DNA from: Aldehydirespirator sp965116865
GTDB lineage: Bacteria; Actinomycetota; Acidimicrobiia; Acidimicrobiales; Aldehydirespiratoraceae
Assembly: GCA_965116865.1 (NCBI GenBank)
Contig: OZ220727.1
Location: 2,356,001-2,420,000, forward strand
Length of the DNA stretch: 64,000 nucleotides
Reading direction: 5' to 3'
The notes beneath the pieces were generated by a model. It made no database searches. It had not been told where the DNA came from and worked only from the letters and a program-made list of their open reading frames with translations. A program made the position numbers and the translations under genes. Shown here piece after piece: positions 60,756 to 64,000 of this stretch. Positions within the stretch are counted from its first letter, which is position 1, and each line of letters opens with the position of its first letter.

Positions 60756-61852
60756 TGTCCCGAGTCAGGAATTCGTTGGAGATATGTTGCCGGGTTGTGG
60801 AGTATCTCGTCGGCGCTCTTGTGCCATGTGAACGGGCGAGGGTTGTGGTTCCGGTGGTCGATCCGGTGCTGGATGGAGCCGGTGAGTTCTTTGGTGCTGG
60901 TGTGGGTGCCGCGGCGGATCCATTTGGTGGTGGGCTCGGCGAACCAGCGCTCGACGAGGTTCGTCCACGAGCTGTGGGTGGGGGTGAGGTGGAAGCTGAA
61001 GCGGGGGTGGCGCAGCAGCCGGCGCTGTATGGCGGGGGTCTTGTGGGTGGAGGAGTTGTCCAGCACGACATGTGCCTTGGGGCCCTCGGGGGCTTCGCTG
61101 TCGATGAGGTCCAGGAACTTGCGGAACTCGATGGCGCGGCGGCGCGCGGTCATCGAGGAGATGGCTTTGCCCGAGGCGGCGTCGAGCGCCGCGTGGAGGT
61201 TGGTGGTGCCGAAGCGGCGGTAGTCGTGGGTTCGGCGCTGGGGCACACCCGGCATCAAGGCAAGCACCGGCGCGGCGCGGTCGAGAGCCTGGATCCGGGT
61301 CTTGTCGTCCGCGCAGAGCACCACCGCTGCCTCCGGCGGGTTCAAGCACAGCCCGGCGACGTCGCGCGCCTTGTCGATGAACTGGGGGTCCGGCGACACC
61401 TTGAACTCCTCCACGCCATGGGGCCTGAGCCCGAAGGCCCGCCACATCCTCGAGACCGTCGACTGCGACAGCGCCACCTGCGCGGCCATCGAGCGCGTCG
61501 ACCAGTGCGTCGCGCCCTCAGGAGCCGACTCCAGCGTCTTGACGATCACCTCCTGCACCTTGTCGTCGCTCACCGTGCGCGGCGCGCCCGGACGCGGCTC
61601 GTCGCAGAGCCCGCCCAACCCGCGCCCCGCGAACCGGCGCCGCCACTTCGACACCGTCGCCTCGCTGCACCCCAGCGACACCGCGATCGACTCGTTCGTC
61701 TCCCCCGCGGCCGCGCCCAGCACTATCCGGCACCGCAGCGCCAGAGCCTGCGACGACTTCGGGCGCCGCGCCCACCGCTCCAGCGTCTCGCGCTGCTCAT
61801 CGGCGAGCACCACCTCCACCCCACGACGGCCCCTAGCCACCACTGCCTCCAA
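60752..61852 (-). CDS. IS630-family transposase B (intact)
   Basis: 366 residues. N-terminal helix-turn-helix (SIAVSLGCSEATVSKWRRRF), second HTH-like segment, and DDE core: Asp in LCADDKT, Asp in VVLDNSSTH, Glu in NLVERWF. The stop codon TAG is part of the terminal CTAG, so the gene relies on its target sequence to end (H then TAG). Confidence 0.93.
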   Translation of the reverse strand: MEAVVARGRRGVEVVLADEQRETLERWARRPKSSQALALRCRIVLGAAAGETNESIAVSLGCSEATVSKWRRRFAGRGLGGLCDEPRPGAPRTVSDDKVQEVIVKTLESAPEGATHWSTRSMAAQVALSQSTVSRMWRAFGLRPHGVEEFKVSPDPQFIDKARDVAGLCLNPPEAAVVLCADDKTRIQALDRAAPVLALMPGVPQRRTHDYRRFGTTNLHAALDAASGKAISSMTARRRAIEFRKFLDLIDSEAPEGPKAHVVLDNSSTHKTPAIQRRLLRHPRFSFHLTPTHSSWTNLVERWFAEPTTKWIRRGTHTSTKELTGSIQHRIDHRNHNPRPFTWHKSADEILHNPATYLQRIPDSGH

Positions 61853-61918
61853 TCACCGCCCGCATCCACACCAACCATACCACAACCAACCCCAATAACT
61901 AAAGACTCAGGACACTAG
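60752..61918 (-). mobile_element. IS630-family element B
   Basis: Inverted ends CTAGTGTCCCGAGTC (60752) and complement CTAGTGTCCTGAGTC (61904-61918), flanked by CTAG shared with the elements on both sides. Related ends bound the deleted element at 45277-45616. Confidence 0.85.
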
Positions 61919-62889
61919 TGCATGCTCGCGGTAGTCATATGGCTGTGTTAGGGTCGGGTTATGACTGTTCCTAGGACTTTGAAGGTGTGCGAGGCTGATC
62001 GGGCGGTGCTGGAGGCGCGGGTGGCTGCGTCGACGACGCCGCGGCGGGATTGGCAGCGTGCCAAGGTGGTGCTGATGGCCGCTGAGGGGCTGTCGTCTCC
62101 GGTGATCGGCAAGGCGGTGGGCCTGAACCGCAACCAGGTGGACGTGTGGCGGCGCCGCTACGGCGAGGCGGGCCTGGGCGGGCTCGCGGACCGGCCGCGC
62201 TCGGGCCGGCCGCGTGTGTATGGGCCCGCGGAGAGGCTGGCTTTGGTCAAGACGATCACGACGCGGCCCCCCGAGGCGGGCCAGCTCGGCGGGCGGCGGC
62301 TCAAGGCCCGCATGTCGATGCCCGAGGTCGGCCGGATCATGCGCGAGGACCTCGCCATCGCGATCTCGGACTCGCAGGTGTGGCGGATCTGCACCTCGAT
62401 GGGCCTCAAGCCGCAGCAGGCGCGCTCGTGGACGGCCTCCCATGACGCAGACTTCGACGCCGAGGCCGCCGACGTCTGCGGGCTGTGCCTCGACCCGCGG
62501 GACAACTGGGCGGTGTTCAGCGTCGACGAGAAGACCGCCATACAGGCCAAGAGCCGCGTCGGCGCGACCCGCCCGGCGCGGCCCGCCGACGGCGCCGCCG
62601 CCGGGCGGGTCGCCCGACAGGAGTTCGAGTACCGCCGCCACGGCACCAAGGCACTGTTCGCCGCGTTCGAGTGCGCCACCGGCGAAGTCGTCGCCGCGCC
62701 CACAGACTCGGTCCGCTCGGACAACTTCGTGGCGTTCCTCGCCGAGCTGGACTCCATGGTGCCCGCCCACCTCGAGCTGCGCTGCATCGTCGACAACCTC
62801 GCCACCCACTGCACCGCCGCCGTCGAGGAGTTCCTCGACGGCCACCACCGCGTGTTCCTGCACCGCACCCCCACCCACGCATCCTGGCT
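61915..62889 (+). mobile_element. IS630-family element A, copy 2 (truncated by IS256-type element)
   Basis: The left end starts at CTAG 61915-61918, shared with IS630-B. The sequence matches copy 1 with offset 2322 almost base for base until 62889, where IS256-type sequence begins. Confidence 0.85.
61961..62889 (+). pseudogene. IS630-family transposase A, truncated
   Basis: Identical to the copy-1 protein except for a few residues (VGATRPARP, VDNLATH) and cut after THASWL, just before the catalytic Glu segment. The second Asp motif also changed from DNPATH to DNLATH. Inactive. Confidence 0.9.
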
Positions 62890-64000
62890 GGCAGCGTCCC
62901 ACCGGGTGGTGGAAATTGAGGTAGCTGGGAGGGTCCACCTGTAGGGGGGCCATCGGCGTGATCCTCGGTGAGAAGACATCACCGACTCATCGAGGAGGAC
63001 ACACCGATGACCCTGTCTGATACTGCCACAGCGCAGCTGTTGGAGACCTTCCGCGCCTCAGGTGGCGCGGAGCTGATCCGTGAGGCGGTGGAGCTGGTGC
63101 TCCAGGAGCTGATCGAGGCCGAGGCGACCGCGGCGATCGGAGCGGGCCGCTATGAGCGCAGCGAGACCCGCACGACGGCGCGCAACGGGCACCGCGGCCG
63201 CCTGTTGGCCACCCAGGCGGGGGATCTGGAGCTGAAGATCCCCAAGCTGCGCAAGGGCAGCTTCATGCCGTCGGTGCTCGAGCCGCGCCGGCGCATCGAC
63301 CGGGCGCTGTATGCGGTGATCATGGAGGCCTACGTCGCTGGGGTGTCCACCCGCTCGGTGGACGACCTGGTGGCCGCGCTGGGAGCGGAGTCGGGCATCT
63401 CCAAGTCGGAGGTGTCGCGGATCTGTGCGGGCCTCGACGAGGGCGTGGAGGCCTTCCGCAGCCGGCGCCTGGACCACATCGAGTTCCCCTACGTCTACTT
63501 GGACGCCACCTACCTCAATGTGCGCAACAGCGTCGCCCAGCCAGCGTCAATGGCGACGGTGGTGGCCACCGGGATCACCTCAGACGGCAATCGTGAGGTC
63601 CTGGGCTGTGACGTCGGCGACAGCGAGAGCGAAGCCTTCTGGCAGCAGTTCATGGGGTCTTTGCGCGACCGGGGCCTCACCGGGGTGCGCCTGGTGATCT
63701 CCGACGCTCACCGCGGGCTCGCCGCAGCCGCCGACCGCTGGTTCCAGGGCGCCGCCAGACAGCGTTGCCGGGTGCATTTCATCCGGAACCTGCTGGCGGT
63801 GGTGCCCCGCAGCCACCAGCACATGGCCGCCGCCTTGTTCCGCACGATCTTCGCTCAACCCGACACCGACGCCGTCACCGCCGCCTGGGACCAAGTCACC
63901 ACCCAACTCGCCGCCAGCTTCCCCAAAGCGGGCCCGCTGATGGACACAGCCAGAGCCGAGGTGCTGGCCTTCGCCGCGTTCCCCAAGGCCCACCGGCAAA
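62890..64000 (+). mobile_element. IS256-family element (right end beyond window)
   Basis: Starts with GCAGCGTCCCACCGGGTGG inside IS630-A copy 2 and carries an IS256-type transposase. The right end lies outside the window, so the target duplication cannot be checked. Confidence 0.8.
63007..64000 (+). CDS. IS256-family (mutator-like) transposase, partial at right edge
   Basis: 331 codons are visible from the ATG at 63007, preceded by GAGGAGG. Motifs: EATAAIGAGRYERSETRTTA, RNGHR, LKIPKLRKGSF, VSRICAGLDE, Asp in YLDATYLNVR, Asp in VISDAHRGLAAA and RCRVHFIRN, typical of IS256. The final catalytic Glu would lie beyond the edge. Confidence 0.92.
   Translation, partial: MTLSDTATAQLLETFRASGGAELIREAVELVLQELIEAEATAAIGAGRYERSETRTTARNGHRGRLLATQAGDLELKIPKLRKGSFMPSVLEPRRRIDRALYAVIMEAYVAGVSTRSVDDLVAALGAESGISKSEVSRICAGLDEGVEAFRSRRLDHIEFPYVYLDATYLNVRNSVAQPASMATVVATGITSDGNREVLGCDVGDSESEAFWQQFMGSLRDRGLTGVRLVISDAHRGLAAAADRWFQGAARQRCRVHFIRNLLAVVPRSHQHMAAALFRTIFAQPDTDAVTAAWDQVTTQLAASFPKAGPLMDTARAEVLAFAAFPKAHRQ

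Overview
The window is high-GC DNA from an actinobacterium. MshC, the cysteine ligase of mycothiol synthesis, is restricted to Actinomycetota. The order PP2C phosphatase, PASTA-domain Ser/Thr kinase, pabA-type amidotransferase recalls the pstP-pknB-trpG block of mycobacteria. An Acidimicrobiia-like lineage is plausible but is inference.

Layout. 1-13 kb: SF1 helicase, a 1726-residue DnaQ-DinG-RecQ triple fusion, mshC-cysS, and a membrane Fe-S oxidoreductase. 13-22.5 kb: an amide/urea-type ABC importer operon (receptor, LivH permease, fused LivM-LivG, LivF) ending in an amidase, a separate two-gene pair, then an ArsR repressor with an unusual SRPBCC-receptor fusion that probably senses the imported ligand; the importer and arsR promoters share a sequence motif. 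22.5-29.3 kb: pabA/trpG, a truncated copy of the Fe-S gene, a secreted GH16-like protein, pknB, PP2C, tRNA-Leu. 29.3-33.4 kb: IS debris around a low-GC single-chain restriction-modification gene. 33.4-43 kb: histidine catabolism (hutH and iclR on the minus strand; hutU, a deformylase, hutF and hutI on the plus strand). 43-45.2 kb: MBL hydrolase, pheA, tRNA-Ser. 45.2-64 kb: accessory region with MITEs, an IS1182-type element splitting a DUF4143 ATPase gene, a Fic remnant, a pectinacetylesterase-like lipoprotein, tRNA-Ser, an IS5-type element, a frameshifted RES/Xre toxin-antitoxin pair, an HNH protein, a 1198-residue protein with a C-terminal PD-(D/E)xK nuclease, RNase HI, and a chain of IS630 and IS256 elements.

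Main observation. Many junctions between co-directional genes are filled by locus-specific tandem duplications with periods near 61-65 or 71-75 bp. At iclR-hutH, hutU-def, def-hutF, hutF-hutI, livMG-livF and pknB-GH16 the inserted sequence is open and joined to both flanking genes by ATGA, GTGA or TGATG stop-start overlaps, forming 'bridge ORFs'. Between hutF and hutI the 61-bp unit is two stop-start-coupled micro-ORFs (54 + 15 - 8 nt) repeated seven times. These arrays look like expansions of overlapping stop/start junctions that kept translational coupling.

How genes work together. The hut genes encode histidine to urocanate to imidazolonepropionate to formiminoglutamate to formylglutamate. 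No recognisable hutG is present, and a peptide-deformylase-family gene lies exactly where the formylglutamate-deformylating step would be expected. The importer, the amidase and the receptor-like sensor form a plausible amide or urea scavenging unit.
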